This document shows, piece by piece, positions 1 to 7,832 of a stretch of DNA of 37,989 nucleotides. The notes beneath the pieces are model-generated. The model saw only the letters and a program-made list of their open reading frames with translations, searched no databases and was not told the DNA's origin. Within the stretch, counting starts at the first letter, position 1. Every line of letters starts with the position of its first letter. The position numbers and the translations under genes were made by a program. The stretch is from an uncultured Acidimicrobiales bacterium (GTDB taxonomy: Bacteria; Actinomycetota; Acidimicrobiia; Acidimicrobiales; SZUA-35), in contig CALJSB010000033.1 of assembly GCA_937976305.1 (NCBI GenBank), positions 1 through 37,989 of the forward strand, read 5' to 3'.

Positions 1-530
1 TCGGCTCGGATGTCGCTTCGCTCAGCACGCAATTCGGTCAGCGTTTCTTCGAGCTGATCGACAGTTCCGTCGAGACTCGACTGGGCCGTGGATTGCTTGA
101 CGTCGACGTAGACCTCAGCCCATGTGTTTGCATAAAGAGCAGCCTCTTCGGGAGTTCCGGCGCTGAACGTGAAGTCGATGACGTCGGAATCCTCGTTTGC
201 GGTGATGGAGCCGCCGGGAGCGCTGTCGAGCCCGAGTCGCTCGGCAACTTCAGCGCCTGTCGCGTCGCTGTTCGCGAGGTTGATCTCGTTGGCCAAGCTT
301 CGATTGGTGGCAAAGAAGTTGTTGTTCTCGCCTTGGATCGCGTCTTGGGCAGCGGAGTTGGCCAGGAGCACACGAGATGTCGCTGTGTACACGTCGGCTT
401 GCCTCATCGACATGAGCGCAGCCAACAGAGGAATGAGTAGTACCGGAACAAGAACCCACGCCCACCGCCGCCGCAAGATAGCGATGTAGTCGCGCAGTTC
501 CAGTTCTCCCGCCAGGTCCAACTGCTGCAT
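1..530 (-). CDS. Wzz-type chain-length determinant / polysaccharide co-polymerase, N-terminal part (runs off the window)
   Basis: Reading leftwards from ATG 530-528, an open frame of 176 codons continues past base 1 without a stop, so only the N-terminal part is visible. The N-terminus carries a short amphipathic segment with ELRDYIAILRRRW (residues 10-22), then a hydrophobic stretch (about 24-40) that should be the first membrane helix. An extracytoplasmic region follows and becomes charged and coiled-coil-like at the window edge (about 155-176). This is the usual layout of Wzz/capsular polysaccharide co-polymerases, which set chain length of exported polysaccharide. Whether a C-terminal tyrosine-kinase domain follows, as in actinobacterial BY-kinases, cannot be seen. 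No convincing ribosome-binding site lies before the ATG. Family assignment rests on the N-terminal motif and topology. Confidence 0.75.
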   Translation of the reverse strand, partial: MQQLDLAGELELRDYIAILRRRWAWVLVPVLLIPLLAALMSMRQADVYTATSRVLLANSAAQDAIQGENNNFFATNRSLANEINLANSDATGAEVAERLGLDSAPGGSITANEDSDVIDFTFSAGTPEEAALYANTWAEVYVDVKQSTAQSSLDGTVDQLEETLTELRAERSDIRA

Positions 531-683
531 CCGGCCAATGGTAGGCGGGCAGTAGGCCTATATGGCAGAGGTAGAAGTACTGCACCCCAGCTCAGGGAGT
601 GTCGCGCGTCGGGCCCGATGAGAGTGATCGGTTTCTGACGCGTTAGCTGGTCCGATCCAAACCCCGACGAGCTCAGCTAAACA

Positions 684-699
684 GCGGGGATTTCCCCGC
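684..699. terminator. Perfect 7-bp inverted repeat, hairpin-like
   Basis: GCGGGGA-TT-TCCCCGC is a perfect dyad with a two-base centre (in RNA an ATTT loop). It lies in the spacer between the Wzz-type gene and a small ORF at 734. It has no T-tract on either strand, so it may be a structural or regulatory hairpin rather than a true terminator. Confidence 0.35.
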
Positions 700-733
700 G
701 TTGCTAACGTCGCCGGTCGATCACGATTGGCCC

Positions 734-916
734 ATGGACTCGCACCGCCGCACCTTGGGATCGCCCGCACCAACCGCCGACGCCGTCCCCGAACCTCGCA
801 GCCTCGTCGCCGACTTGAGCCCCGATGCGCTCAACCGACTCTTGCGCATCTACGCCGGCGTCATCGCAGCAGGCGTCGCAGCAACCGGTGCTGTCGCCGC
901 CGTAGTTGGGGCCTGA
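734..916 (+). CDS. Possible small tail-anchored membrane protein (60 aa)
   Basis: ATG 734 opens a 60-codon frame ending in TGA at 914-916. Residues 1-30 are polar and proline-rich. Residues about 38-60 form one alanine/valine/glycine-rich hydrophobic helix that ends the protein, the layout of a small tail-anchored membrane protein. Codons favour G/C at the third position, as in neighbouring genes. A TTG at 701 could extend it by 11 residues. No ribosome-binding site is evident and I recognise no family, so this is a tentative call; chance ORFs of this length are common in GC-rich DNA. Confidence 0.35.
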   Translation: MDSHRRTLGSPAPTADAVPEPRSLVADLSPDALNRLLRIYAGVIAAGVAATGAVAAVVGA

Positions 917-934
917 CGGAACCAAGGAACAAAA

Positions 935-950
935 TGTGACAATGGTCACA
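935..950. promoter_or_regulatory. Perfect CRP-type site TGTGA-N6-TCACA
   Basis: TGTGA-CAATGG-TCACA matches the consensus bound by CRP/FNR-family cAMP receptor proteins, including actinobacterial GlxR/Crp. The dyad extends one base further on each side (ATGTGAC-AATG-GTCACAT, 934-951). The nearest recognisable genes are over 370 bp away, so its target is unclear. Match seen directly; binding is inferred. Confidence 0.5.
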
Positions 951-953
951 TCA

Positions 954-985
954 GAAGTGTCAGCTGGCTGACATACAGAAGTGTC
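954..985. repeat. Dyad TGTCAGC-TG-GCTGACA bracketed by AGAAGTGTC direct repeats
   Basis: A perfect 7-bp inverted repeat (958-973) lies between two exact copies of AGAAGTGTC (954-962 and 977-985). It starts 4 bp after the CRP-type site. The clustering of three symmetric or repeated elements in about 50 bp suggests a compact regulatory region; no promoter hexamers could be assigned with confidence. Confidence 0.4.
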
Positions 986-1320
986 GAAATCGACTTTCAT
1001 GGCATGGCAAGGTCGCACGCACCGAGGAAATCTCGGAGGGAACACGAACCTCTCCCTGTTGAGTCGTGTCGAGGTCCTCTCGGTGTGGCGACCAAGCAAG
1101 ACAAATCACGGTCTTCCCTCATGGAAGCACCGAAGGGCAATCGACGACACGGAGGGAATGCCGTCGACACGCCCGAGCATGTCGAGCCTGGGTGGGGACG
1201 AGGGACCTCGCCCAGGCCGGCTGTGCGAGGTCAACCACTTCACGCCGTGGTCACACGTGTGTTCTGGGAGCTTGCTCTGAACCCCCGCAACCGGTGCGAG
1301 CTGGCCTGGCGAACAGCCCG
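986..1320. other. Structure-rich stretch without a credible gene
   Basis: No reading frame here has coding-like composition. The sequence can fold: TCGACG (1141-1146) pairs with CGTCGA (1162-1167). CCTGGG (1187-1192) pairs with CCCAGG (1211-1216) around an inner CGAGG/CCTCG pair with a minimal loop and a six-base one-sided bulge. This could be a non-coding RNA or the tail of an untranslated region; nothing proves transcription. Confidence 0.3.
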
Positions 1321-1974
1321 CTACGGCGAGGCGATTCCTTCGCCAATGTGCATCAGCACGCTGGCCGAGTCGGTCGCCGACGCGATGATGGTTTCCCAAG
1401 CCTCGTTGCCCGGGTCGCCCGCACTCACGGCGGTCGGCGCCGGCAACATGTAGACCCGAAACTGCAGATCACGCCGACCCGTACCGATGGCTTCGAGGCA
1501 CGGACTGCCCCAGCCGGGCTGGCCATAATCGTTGAGGGTCTCGAAGCCGCCGGGTCCCATCACGCCCGATTCGAGATTGCGGGTCGTTGGATCAAGCCCG
1601 CCCATCATCCAGATGAGCAGCGGATTCTCGGGGTCGGTTTGGTCGCTCAAGGTCACAGCGATCTCGCCAACGCCATCAGGCACCCCGCTCCACTCGAGAT
1701 TGGGGAAACGGTTGCCGCCGACGCATTGAGCTTCGAGGGGAGCCTCGCCGCCAGGCTCGAAATCGGGACTCGTGAGCGTGAGACCCGAGTCGCTCACCTG
1801 CTGAATCGGCGCTGACGTGGGTGGAGGAGGGCGGGTGGTGGTGGTCTGCCAATCCTGGGCCTCGGCCAGCTCGCGCCCGTCGCTGGTACATGCGGCTGCG
1901 ACGAAGAGGAGCACGCAGAAAACTGTCAGATTTGTAAGAGCGCGTGTTGCTCGCAATGGGCGGGACCGGGACAC
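1321..1974 (-). CDS. PEBP / YbhB-YbcL family lipoprotein
   Basis: A 217-aa reading from GTG 1974 gives a sensible export signal: basic residues 3-11, a hydrophobic core about 13-28, and a lipobox-like VAAAC with Cys29. An upstream start at 2043 would only add an arginine-rich stretch before the signal. After a Thr/Pro-rich linker (about 45-57) comes a phosphatidylethanolamine-binding-protein fold of the bacterial YbhB/YbcL type. Visible landmarks are LTLTSPDF, the NLEWSGVPDG strand, the DPENPLLIWMM segment, and a central glycine-rich loop with YGQPGWGSPC. Family members bind small ligands or inhibit proteases/kinases; the bacterial role is mostly unknown. As a lipoprotein it would sit on the outer face of the membrane. 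It is divergent from the GGDEF-EAL gene, with about 115 bp between starts. Confidence 0.8.
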   Translation of the reverse strand: MSRSRPLRATRALTNLTVFCVLLFVAAACTSDGRELAEAQDWQTTTTRPPPPTSAPIQQVSDSGLTLTSPDFEPGGEAPLEAQCVGGNRFPNLEWSGVPDGVGEIAVTLSDQTDPENPLLIWMMGGLDPTTRNLESGVMGPGGFETLNDYGQPGWGSPCLEAIGTGRRDLQFRVYMLPAPTAVSAGDPGNEAWETIIASATDSASVLMHIGEGIASP

Positions 1975-2089
1975 GGTTCGCGATCGTAGTGTTCGGGCTC
2001 TGCCAGCCGGTGACGGGCTGCTGAGATCTGTTGCAACAAGCACGTCGAATCAGCTAAGGCTTTTGGCGAAAGTCGCCGATGACGTTTCC

Positions 2090-4102
2090 ATGCTGCGCAA
2101 TCCAATCCACCTCCTGTTTGGGGAGGCGGACAGACCCACAGACGACGAGCACGCGCAGCTGCTGCTCAAGGGGGCACAGCTCAACGTCGGTGTGGGCGTC
2201 CTCACCGCGATCGGTTTCCCGTTCTTCGCCCTGATGGTCTGGCTTTGCGGCCCCGACGATCGGATTGTCCCGTGGACCGCCTTCACCTGTGTCTTCCTCA
2301 TCGCTGCAGCCACGCACAACCGTTGGGTGCTGCGCAACGTCGTTGATGGCCGTGAACACAACGGGCAACGGGCGTTGGTGTCGATTCCGTTTGAGAGCGC
2401 AGTGTTGGGCGCCTTCACCCTCTTCGCCATGCCCGAGCACATCGAAGGCCAACTGCTCACGCTCGTCATGATCGTCGTCTCGATGGCGAACAACGTCGTG
2501 GCGAGGTCGCTCACACGGTCGCTGTTCTACGCATCACAACTACCCCTGGTTTCCACTGCCGTCGTTGGGTTCGTCCTGGCCGACTCGCCAGTGATTCTCC
2601 CTGCAGTCGGCCTCATGGGATACGGCCTCGTGGCGTCGGCCTTGCTCTCTCGCATCTCGAGGAGGGTCACGCTCGAAAGCCTGCAAATGGCAAACCAGAA
2701 CGCCATGCTCCTCGGCGAGGCACACCAGTCCAACCTCGAGCTGCAACGTCAAACCCACACCGATGCGCTCACCGGATTGTTGAACCGTTCGGGTTTTGTG
2801 ACCGCGCTCGACGACATTCTTTCAACCGGGTTCGTGCCTCACCGAGAAGGCGATCAGCCAGCGGACTCGATCGCTGTATTGTTTGTCGATCTCAACCGGT
2901 TCAAGGCCGTGAACGACTCTCTTGGTCACGCTGCCGGCGACTCGTTGTTGATCCAAGCGGCAAGTCGTCTCAAAGAATCGGTGCGGCCCACCGACATCGT
3001 TGCCCGCATCGGCGGCGACGAACTCACCATCGCTGCCCCCGGCATCAGCGGCGAGGGAGCATTTCGCTTCGCCGAACGTGTGGCTGCGGTGTTTGAAGCA
3101 CCATTCGAACTCTGCGGCAGCAGGCGAGTCGTGTCGGCCAGCATCGGTGTCGCTTACGGGCGCATCAAAGAACTCGACGTCGAGGACCTTCTCGCCGGAT
3201 CAGACGCCGCGCTGTATGCCGCAAAGGACGACGCGTCGACCCACATCGCCGTCTTCGACGAGCAGGCTCGGATGCAAGCGGCAAGCGAACGGCAGTTGCG
3301 TCGAGATCTGGTCGCGGCATTCGACAACAACGAGATCGTTGCCCACTGGCAGCCATTGGTGTGCAACAAGACAGGCACGCTAATCGGCGTCGAGAGCCTT
3401 GCCCGTTGGAACGACAATGGAACGCTGCGACCCGCCGGAGCATTCATCGACGCGTTGACCCAGGCCGGGCTCGAACGTCGCTTGGCCGACGTCATGATGG
3501 CCGAAGCGAGACGAGCTCGTGCGCTCATTCCCGACACGTCGATTGGTCTCGGCATCAACGTTTCGCCCTCGACCATCAGGCGATTGCTCGACGACCCCGA
3601 CAACGCCAAACTCTGGCCGGGCGTGGTGCTCGAGATCACCGAGCATGAACTGATCGGCGACCTCGAAGCCGTGCGTGACGCCATCGCTGAAGCCCGGGGC
3701 AGAGGAGCGCGGGTGTATCTCGACGACTTCGGCACCGGCTACTCGTCGCTGTCGCTGCTCGCTGATCTCGAGATCGACGGACTCAAGATCGACCGGCACT
3801 TCGTCAGCACGATCGATCAGGTCTCGTCGTATCGGATTGTGGCCGACATCGCCCAGATCGGTCGGCGTCGCGGTTACCCCGTGGTGGCTGAGGGCATCGA
3901 AACCCGCGAGCAGCTTCGCATCGTCGACGATCTCGGCATCGAGTTCGGCCAGGGCTACCTCTTTGATCGGGCAGTCAGCTTGGAACGGCTTGTTCAGCTG
4001 GTTGGAGCAGTCGAGCTGCCGTGGACGGGTGCGTTCCCCTTGCCTGAGCTTGCTGACGATTGGGTCGATGGATTGACCAGCGATCTGCAGCGGTCGATGT
4101 AG
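2090..4102 (+). CDS. Membrane-bound GGDEF-EAL cyclic-di-GMP enzyme
   Basis: This 670-aa protein (ATG 2090) starts with a short cytoplasmic segment, then five to six hydrophobic helices (about 25-190) and a short linker helix. A diguanylate cyclase domain follows: DALTGLLNR entry motif, DLNRFKAVND metal/substrate loop, signature GGDEL at 308-312. The C-terminal phosphodiesterase domain has ESL at 435-437 in place of EAL, EITEHE, DDFGTGYSSL (from 545), LKIDR, VAEGIET and FGQGYLF, so the catalytic set looks intact. GGDEL and ExL variants are common in active enzymes. It should make and/or degrade c-di-GMP at the membrane. A TTG at 2063 preceded by AAGG is an alternative start; longer extensions run into the divergent lipoprotein gene. 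A stem-loop follows the stop. Confidence 0.92.
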   Translation: MLRNPIHLLFGEADRPTDDEHAQLLLKGAQLNVGVGVLTAIGFPFFALMVWLCGPDDRIVPWTAFTCVFLIAAATHNRWVLRNVVDGREHNGQRALVSIPFESAVLGAFTLFAMPEHIEGQLLTLVMIVVSMANNVVARSLTRSLFYASQLPLVSTAVVGFVLADSPVILPAVGLMGYGLVASALLSRISRRVTLESLQMANQNAMLLGEAHQSNLELQRQTHTDALTGLLNRSGFVTALDDILSTGFVPHREGDQPADSIAVLFVDLNRFKAVNDSLGHAAGDSLLIQAASRLKESVRPTDIVARIGGDELTIAAPGISGEGAFRFAERVAAVFEAPFELCGSRRVVSASIGVAYGRIKELDVEDLLAGSDAALYAAKDDASTHIAVFDEQARMQAASERQLRRDLVAAFDNNEIVAHWQPLVCNKTGTLIGVESLARWNDNGTLRPAGAFIDALTQAGLERRLADVMMAEARRARALIPDTSIGLGINVSPSTIRRLLDDPDNAKLWPGVVLEITEHELIGDLEAVRDAIAEARGRGARVYLDDFGTGYSSLSLLADLEIDGLKIDRHFVSTIDQVSSYRIVADIAQIGRRRGYPVVAEGIETREQLRIVDDLGIEFGQGYLFDRAVSLERLVQLVGAVELPWTGAFPLPELADDWVDGLTSDLQRSM

Positions 4103-4132
4103 CGCCGCTCAACCTGCACAGTCGCAGCGGCG
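4103..4132 (+). terminator. Stem-loop directly after the GGDEF-EAL stop codon
   Basis: CGCCGCT (4103-4109) and AGCGGCG (4126-4132) form a perfect 7-bp stem with a 16-base loop beginning at the base after TAG. There is no T-tract, as is frequent in GC-rich actinobacteria, so termination is inferred from position. Confidence 0.45.
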
Positions 4133-4165
4133 AGGTGCAACGAGCACAGCACTAGCATTCCCACG

Positions 4166-5428
4166 ATGGCTCGCCGGCCGCTTCCCCGTCGGGGCTTGTC
4201 TCCGCTGCTCGCCCCGGCCTGGCGGCCGTTGGGTGGTTTTCTCGGACCCCACCGGGACGACGTCGTCCAAAGCCTGGCGGCCCTCGCGTTCTCAGCGATC
4301 ACCAGCGTTGTTGCCGGGCTCACGCTTGCTTCGCGAGAAGCGCAGATTGCCTCGCTGCCTGGGCTGTTGCTGTTTGTGCCAGCAGCGATCGCCCTGCGGG
4401 GAAACGTGTTTGGACCGTTCGGCAGCCGGCTGTCGACCGCGCTGCAAACCGGCACCTTCTCGTGGAGCTTGCGGGCCGACTCTGTGCTGGGCCAAAACAT
4501 CGTCGCCGCCATGATCAACTCGATGGCGGCCGGCCTTGCGTTGGCGGCGATTGCCGAAGTGTTCGCGTTGTCGGTAGCCGACGGGGGAGACGCTCTCGGC
4601 ATCGATGACTTCGTTGTCATCTCACTCATCGGCGGCATGATCGCGTCGATCGTCGTGCTGGTGACAACGCTCGGTCTCACCGTCGCGTCGGTGCGCTTCG
4701 ATTGGGATCTCGACAACGTGACCGCGCCCCTTGTCACCGCCGCGGGCGACCTCATTACGTTGCCGGCGCTGGTTGCCTCGACTGCCCTGGTGGCACGAGG
4801 TGGCACCACCACGATCATCGCTGCCATGTCGGCGGGGGCGACGATCCTTTCGTTGCTGATCCTCGCCCGGTCGAGCCTCGACTCGGCCAAGCGCATCGTC
4901 ATCGAGTCGCTCCCGGTGCTCGTGGCGGCCGGGTTGCTCAGCCTGGGTGCCGGCCTCGCCATCGAGGCGGCCGAGTCGAAACTGTCGTGGGTGATGCTGG
5001 TGCTCCTGCCTGGCTACCTCGGCACCGCCGGTGCGTTGGGCGGCATCCTGTCCAACCGCCTGTCGACCAAAGTGCACTTGGGGTTGATCGACCGCACGCC
5101 GCTTCCCTCGGGCACAGCGCGGACCGACATGGCGTTCACCGCCGCCCTCGCCCTGCCGATCTTTGCCTTCCTGGCCCTCGTTGCTCAGCTCACGGCTGCC
5201 ATCGCTGGCGAGTCGACACCCGGCCTCGGGATGCTGCTGGTGGTGGTGCTCACTGGTGGGCTCGGGGTGACGCTGCTGGTGCTGGCCATTGCCTATTACG
5301 GGACGCTGGCCGTGGTTCGCTTCGGGCTCGACCCCGACAATCTCGGCATCCCGATCGTGACCGCAAGCCTCGACGTGGTCGGGGCTCTGTCGTTGATAGG
5401 TGCACTCATCCTGTGGCAAGTGACATGA
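4166..5428 (+). CDS. SLC41/MgtE-type divalent cation transporter with duplicated MgtE core
   Basis: The 420-aa product is almost entirely hydrophobic helices and lacks the N-domain and CBS domains of classical MgtE. Two related halves can be seen. The first has GNVFGPFGSRLST (about 78-90) followed by DWDLDNVTAPLVTAAGD (about 179-195). The second has a counterpart GILSNRLSTKVHLG and DPDNLGIPIVTASLDVVG near the end. This pairing of a G-N-x-RLST element with a D-x-DN-x-x-P-x-x-T element is the hallmark of the MgtE membrane domain; a tandem duplication is typical of SLC41 transporters. Expected job: Mg2+ (or related divalent cation) movement across the membrane. It lies 124 bp upstream of a PhoU/TrkA-C gene on the same strand, probably as one unit. 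Confidence 0.75.
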   Translation: MARRPLPRRGLSPLLAPAWRPLGGFLGPHRDDVVQSLAALAFSAITSVVAGLTLASREAQIASLPGLLLFVPAAIALRGNVFGPFGSRLSTALQTGTFSWSLRADSVLGQNIVAAMINSMAAGLALAAIAEVFALSVADGGDALGIDDFVVISLIGGMIASIVVLVTTLGLTVASVRFDWDLDNVTAPLVTAAGDLITLPALVASTALVARGGTTTIIAAMSAGATILSLLILARSSLDSAKRIVIESLPVLVAAGLLSLGAGLAIEAAESKLSWVMLVLLPGYLGTAGALGGILSNRLSTKVHLGLIDRTPLPSGTARTDMAFTAALALPIFAFLALVAQLTAAIAGESTPGLGMLLVVVLTGGLGVTLLVLAIAYYGTLAVVRFGLDPDNLGIPIVTASLDVVGALSLIGALILWQVT

Positions 5429-5552
5429 TCGAGTCACGTGCACAGGCGCATCAGAATGCGCACTTCGATTCGCCTCCTTCGTCGGCGATGTACCGAACTG
5501 GGCTTCCGGGTCGGTACGCCTGGCGGCGCACCTCCTCTGAAACGGACGTTTG

Positions 5553-6779
5553 ATGGAATCTCGAAATCTCCGAGTGATGCTCGCCGAGGCGAAAGACACC
5601 AGTGAGCTGATGGTCGACTTGGCCTATGCCGCACTGTTTTTCGACGACCCCGACATGGCAGACGAGGTCGAGGCACTCGAGCAGGACATCAGCGACCTGG
5701 TGCATCAGATGCGGGCACTGTGCATCATCGCCGTGCGCAACCCGCGTGAAGCCGAGGCCATGGCCGCGGTGCTACAGGTGATCTCGGCCGTCGAACGCAT
5801 CGGCAACGACGCCGTCGACATCGCCAAGATCGTGTCGCGGCGCCTCGGCATTCCTCGCGAGCTCGTGGTCGACATGACGCGGGCTGAAGAGGTGGCACAC
5901 CGGGTCGAGGTGGCCGAAGGGGCACACTTCGCCAATCGGCCGTTGTCGTCGTTCGAGTTGCCGATCGTGACGGGCATGCGGGTGATGGCGATTCGGCGTG
6001 ACCGCACGTGGATCGTCGACCCGGGCGGCGACGACATTCTCAACCCCCACGACGTCTTGTTCTTGCGAGGCAGCCCCGACGGCATTGCCCGGCTGCGAGA
6101 GCTGGCGGGAGCGCCGCCGTATCACCCACCCGAAGAGCCGGAGGGCCAAGCGCTCACCGATCTCGACCGCGCCATCGACACGTTGATCGAGATGAAGAAC
6201 CTGTCGGAGGTTGCGGTTGGGTTGGCGTATTCGGCGCTGGTCTACCGCGATCGTTCGTTGGCGGCGCAGGTGCGTCACCTCGAGGACCGCCTCGATGAGA
6301 TGAACAACCGGCTCGAGCTGTGGGTGCTCAAGGCGGCCGGTGATTCGAACGACGATCTGTTGCCGTTGCGGGGGCTGTTGCACTTGGCGTCGGCGGCGGA
6401 GGACTTGGGCGATCAGGCCCAGCAGATGGTGTGGCTGATCGAAAAGTCGAGCGACCTACACCCCGTGCTCGGCATCGCGTTGGGCGACACCGACGACATC
6501 GTGCTGCAGATTCCGGTGGGCGAGGGCGCCCCGGCAGCAGGCAAGTCGCTGCGAGAGCTGGCCCTGCCGATCGAGCCCGGCTTCAACGTGCTGGCGATCG
6601 AGCGAGACGGCCGCTACCAATACCGGCCCCGACGCCACGTGGTGCTGGCGCCTGGTGACGAGGTGCTGGCGTCCGGCCCCGAAGAAGGCCGCTCGGCCCT
6701 CGCCGAGCTACTCGGCTGGACCATCGTCGAAGACGACGACGGCGACTGGCAACTCACCCCGCTCGCTTCGCATCGCTGA
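5553..6779 (+). CDS. PhoU-like / TrkA-C (RCK_C) regulatory protein, duplicated
   Basis: The 408-aa protein (ATG 5553; a TTG lies one codon earlier) shows two successive copies of the same module. Module 1: a PhoU-like helical region, about residues 1-105 with EAKDTSELMVDLAYAALFF, then a TrkA-C-like beta domain, about 120-185 with GMRVMAIRRD and NPHDVLFLRG. Module 2 repeats this with EMKNLSEVAVGLAYSALVY (about 210-310) and GFNVLAIERD plus APGDEVLASG (about 325-395). TrkA-C domains bind small ligands and gate cation transporters. Proteins of this composition are known beside MgtE/SLC41 or ion-channel genes, so it probably regulates the transporter upstream. No membrane helix or signal is present; it should be cytosolic. 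Confidence 0.75.
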   Translation: MESRNLRVMLAEAKDTSELMVDLAYAALFFDDPDMADEVEALEQDISDLVHQMRALCIIAVRNPREAEAMAAVLQVISAVERIGNDAVDIAKIVSRRLGIPRELVVDMTRAEEVAHRVEVAEGAHFANRPLSSFELPIVTGMRVMAIRRDRTWIVDPGGDDILNPHDVLFLRGSPDGIARLRELAGAPPYHPPEEPEGQALTDLDRAIDTLIEMKNLSEVAVGLAYSALVYRDRSLAAQVRHLEDRLDEMNNRLELWVLKAAGDSNDDLLPLRGLLHLASAAEDLGDQAQQMVWLIEKSSDLHPVLGIALGDTDDIVLQIPVGEGAPAAGKSLRELALPIEPGFNVLAIERDGRYQYRPRRHVVLAPGDEVLASGPEEGRSALAELLGWTIVEDDDGDWQLTPLASHR

Positions 6780-6884
6780 TCACATTGGGCGTCGGCTTCG
6801 CCGAGCCGCTACTCGCGATCGGCTCTCACGCTCGAGCTTCGCTCGTCCCTCGCTGCGCCTCACGTAGCCCGCCCTCTCCGCGTC

Positions 6885-6995
6885 GAAGTTGCGTGTGTCC
6901 GGCCGTCTGGCGCTGGTGTGTTGCACGCAAGTTCGGGGTGGTCTTGAGGTTGCGTGCAGCCTGCCGTCTGGGGCTGGTGTGTTGCACGCAAGTTC
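6885..6995. repeat. Pair of 50-bp palindromic repeats (family R1), 61-bp period
   Basis: Copy one (6885-6934) opens with GAAGTTGCGTGTG and closes with its near-complement TGCACGCAAGTTC. Copy two (6946-6995) opens with GAGGTTGCGTGCA and closes identically. Each is 13 + 24 + 13 bp, with 11 bp between copies. The centres are also alike (CCGTCTGG..GCTGGTGTG). The pair sits between the convergent PhoU/TrkA-C and sigma-factor genes. The layout recalls REP/BIME or MITE-type intergenic repeats. Confidence 0.8.
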
Positions 6996-7030
6996 GTAGG
7001 CAGCGGTGCAGGCAGATCGGATCTGTCAGG

Positions 7031-7540
7031 TCACGCGGCTTGGGGGACGGTGTCGTCGTCGAGTTGCTCGCGTAGTTGACGCAGCGCTCGGTGCAGGCCT
7101 GACTTCACGGTGCCGACGGAACGGCCGGTGAGTTCGGCGATCTCGTCAAGGTTGTGACCGCCATAGAAGCGAAGCACAACGAACTCCCGCCACAGCGGGG
7201 GAAGGGTCGAGATCACATCGGCCAAGTAAGGGGAGGCGACTGGGTTGAGTGCAGCGGCTCGCTCGGTTGCCCGGAGCAGCGTGGTCTTCTCTCGAGCGCT
7301 GATTTCGCGCCGCTGCACGTCACGGCAACGGTTGAAGACGGCGGACCGGGCGAAACCACGGGGATTCTCTACATCGTCCCAGGCGCCGAGAAGGGCAACG
7401 AGGGCGTCTTGCGTGATGTCTTCAGCGAGCGTCTTGTCGCCAAGCAGGCGCCAAGCGAGCGATGTGAGCGGGCGTCGGCTCTCGGCAACAACCTCTGCAT
7501 ACGTGGGGCGTTCGATGGCGGGGGCGACCATGGGTTCCAC
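7031..7540 (-). CDS. ECF sigma factor, SigE-like (first of two)
   Basis: The 169-aa protein shows sigma region 2 (about 25-90: SLAWRLLGDKTLAEDITQDA, then WDDVENPRGFARSAVFNRCRD) and a region 4 helix-turn-helix (about 115-160: LPPLWREFVVLRFYGGHNLDEIAELTG, then GTVKSGLHRAL). There is no sigma-1 or sigma-3 region, which defines group 4 (ECF) factors. The start is either GTG 7540 or ATG 7531; neither has a strong ribosome-binding site. It shares many positions with the sigma factor encoded at 7833-8339, so the two look like paralogues. A repeat-rich 290-bp spacer containing a MITE-like element separates them. No anti-sigma gene lies next to this copy. Confidence 0.88.
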   Translation of the reverse strand: MEPMVAPAIERPTYAEVVAESRRPLTSLAWRLLGDKTLAEDITQDALVALLGAWDDVENPRGFARSAVFNRCRDVQRREISAREKTTLLRATERAAALNPVASPYLADVISTLPPLWREFVVLRFYGGHNLDEIAELTGRSVGTVKSGLHRALRQLREQLDDDTVPQAA

Positions 7541-7591
7541 GATGACGGACGCGACCGAAAACTGACATCAGGGCTTCCCCCCAATCTTCCT

Positions 7592-7818
7592 AGGGGTCAG
7601 GTCTCAAACGTCAACAACCCGCTGCCAGAGCGGTCTGTTGCGGGTTGCGACAGACACCAAGAACTTGCGTGCAACGCAGCATCCCGGGGCGGTCGTGTGC
7701 ACGCAACTTGGGCTTGTCGCCGAACTTGCGTGCCCGGCAACAGCGGCAGATGGCCGGATGCACGCAACTTCAGGGAAGGCCTACGAGGGTCGGTGTTGAC
7801 GTTTCAGACCTGACCCCT
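7592..7818. mobile_element. MITE-like element with 24-bp inverted ends between two sigma genes
   Basis: The left end (7592-7615) begins AGGGGTCAGGTCT and ends CGTCAAC. The right end (7795-7818) is its reverse complement with one mismatch in 24. Inside lies a pair of R1 palindromes (7661-7771). There is no ORF for a transposase, so any movement would need an enzyme supplied in trans. No target-site duplication is obvious. The end motif recurs alone elsewhere in the window (24529, 27927, 30948). Confidence 0.6.
7661..7771. repeat. Pair of R1 50-bp palindromes inside the MITE-like element
   Basis: Copy one, 7661-7710: GAACTTGCGTGCA...TGCACGCAACTTG. Copy two, 7722-7771: GAACTTGCGTGCC...TGCACGCAACTTC. 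The offset is again exactly 61 bp with an 11-bp linker, as in the pairs at 6885 and 19999. Confidence 0.8.
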
Positions 7819-7832
7819 GAGGGTTAACGGGG

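Noticed and set aside
1817..2089. N-terminal extension of the GGDEF-EAL frame
   Set aside because: It overlaps the divergent lipoprotein gene and is Arg/Ser/Val-rich with no domain. The membrane domain begins after ATG 2090.
5446..5461. Hairpin GCGCAT-CAGA-ATGCGC between transporter and regulator genes
   Set aside because: A 6-bp stem in GC-rich DNA is close to chance expectation, and it does not interrupt an apparent operon in a meaningful way.
4622..5599. Long minus-strand open frame opposite the transporter gene
   Set aside because: It is His/Arg/Gln/Gly-rich with no hydrophobic or domain pattern, and is antisense to a clear membrane-transporter gene.
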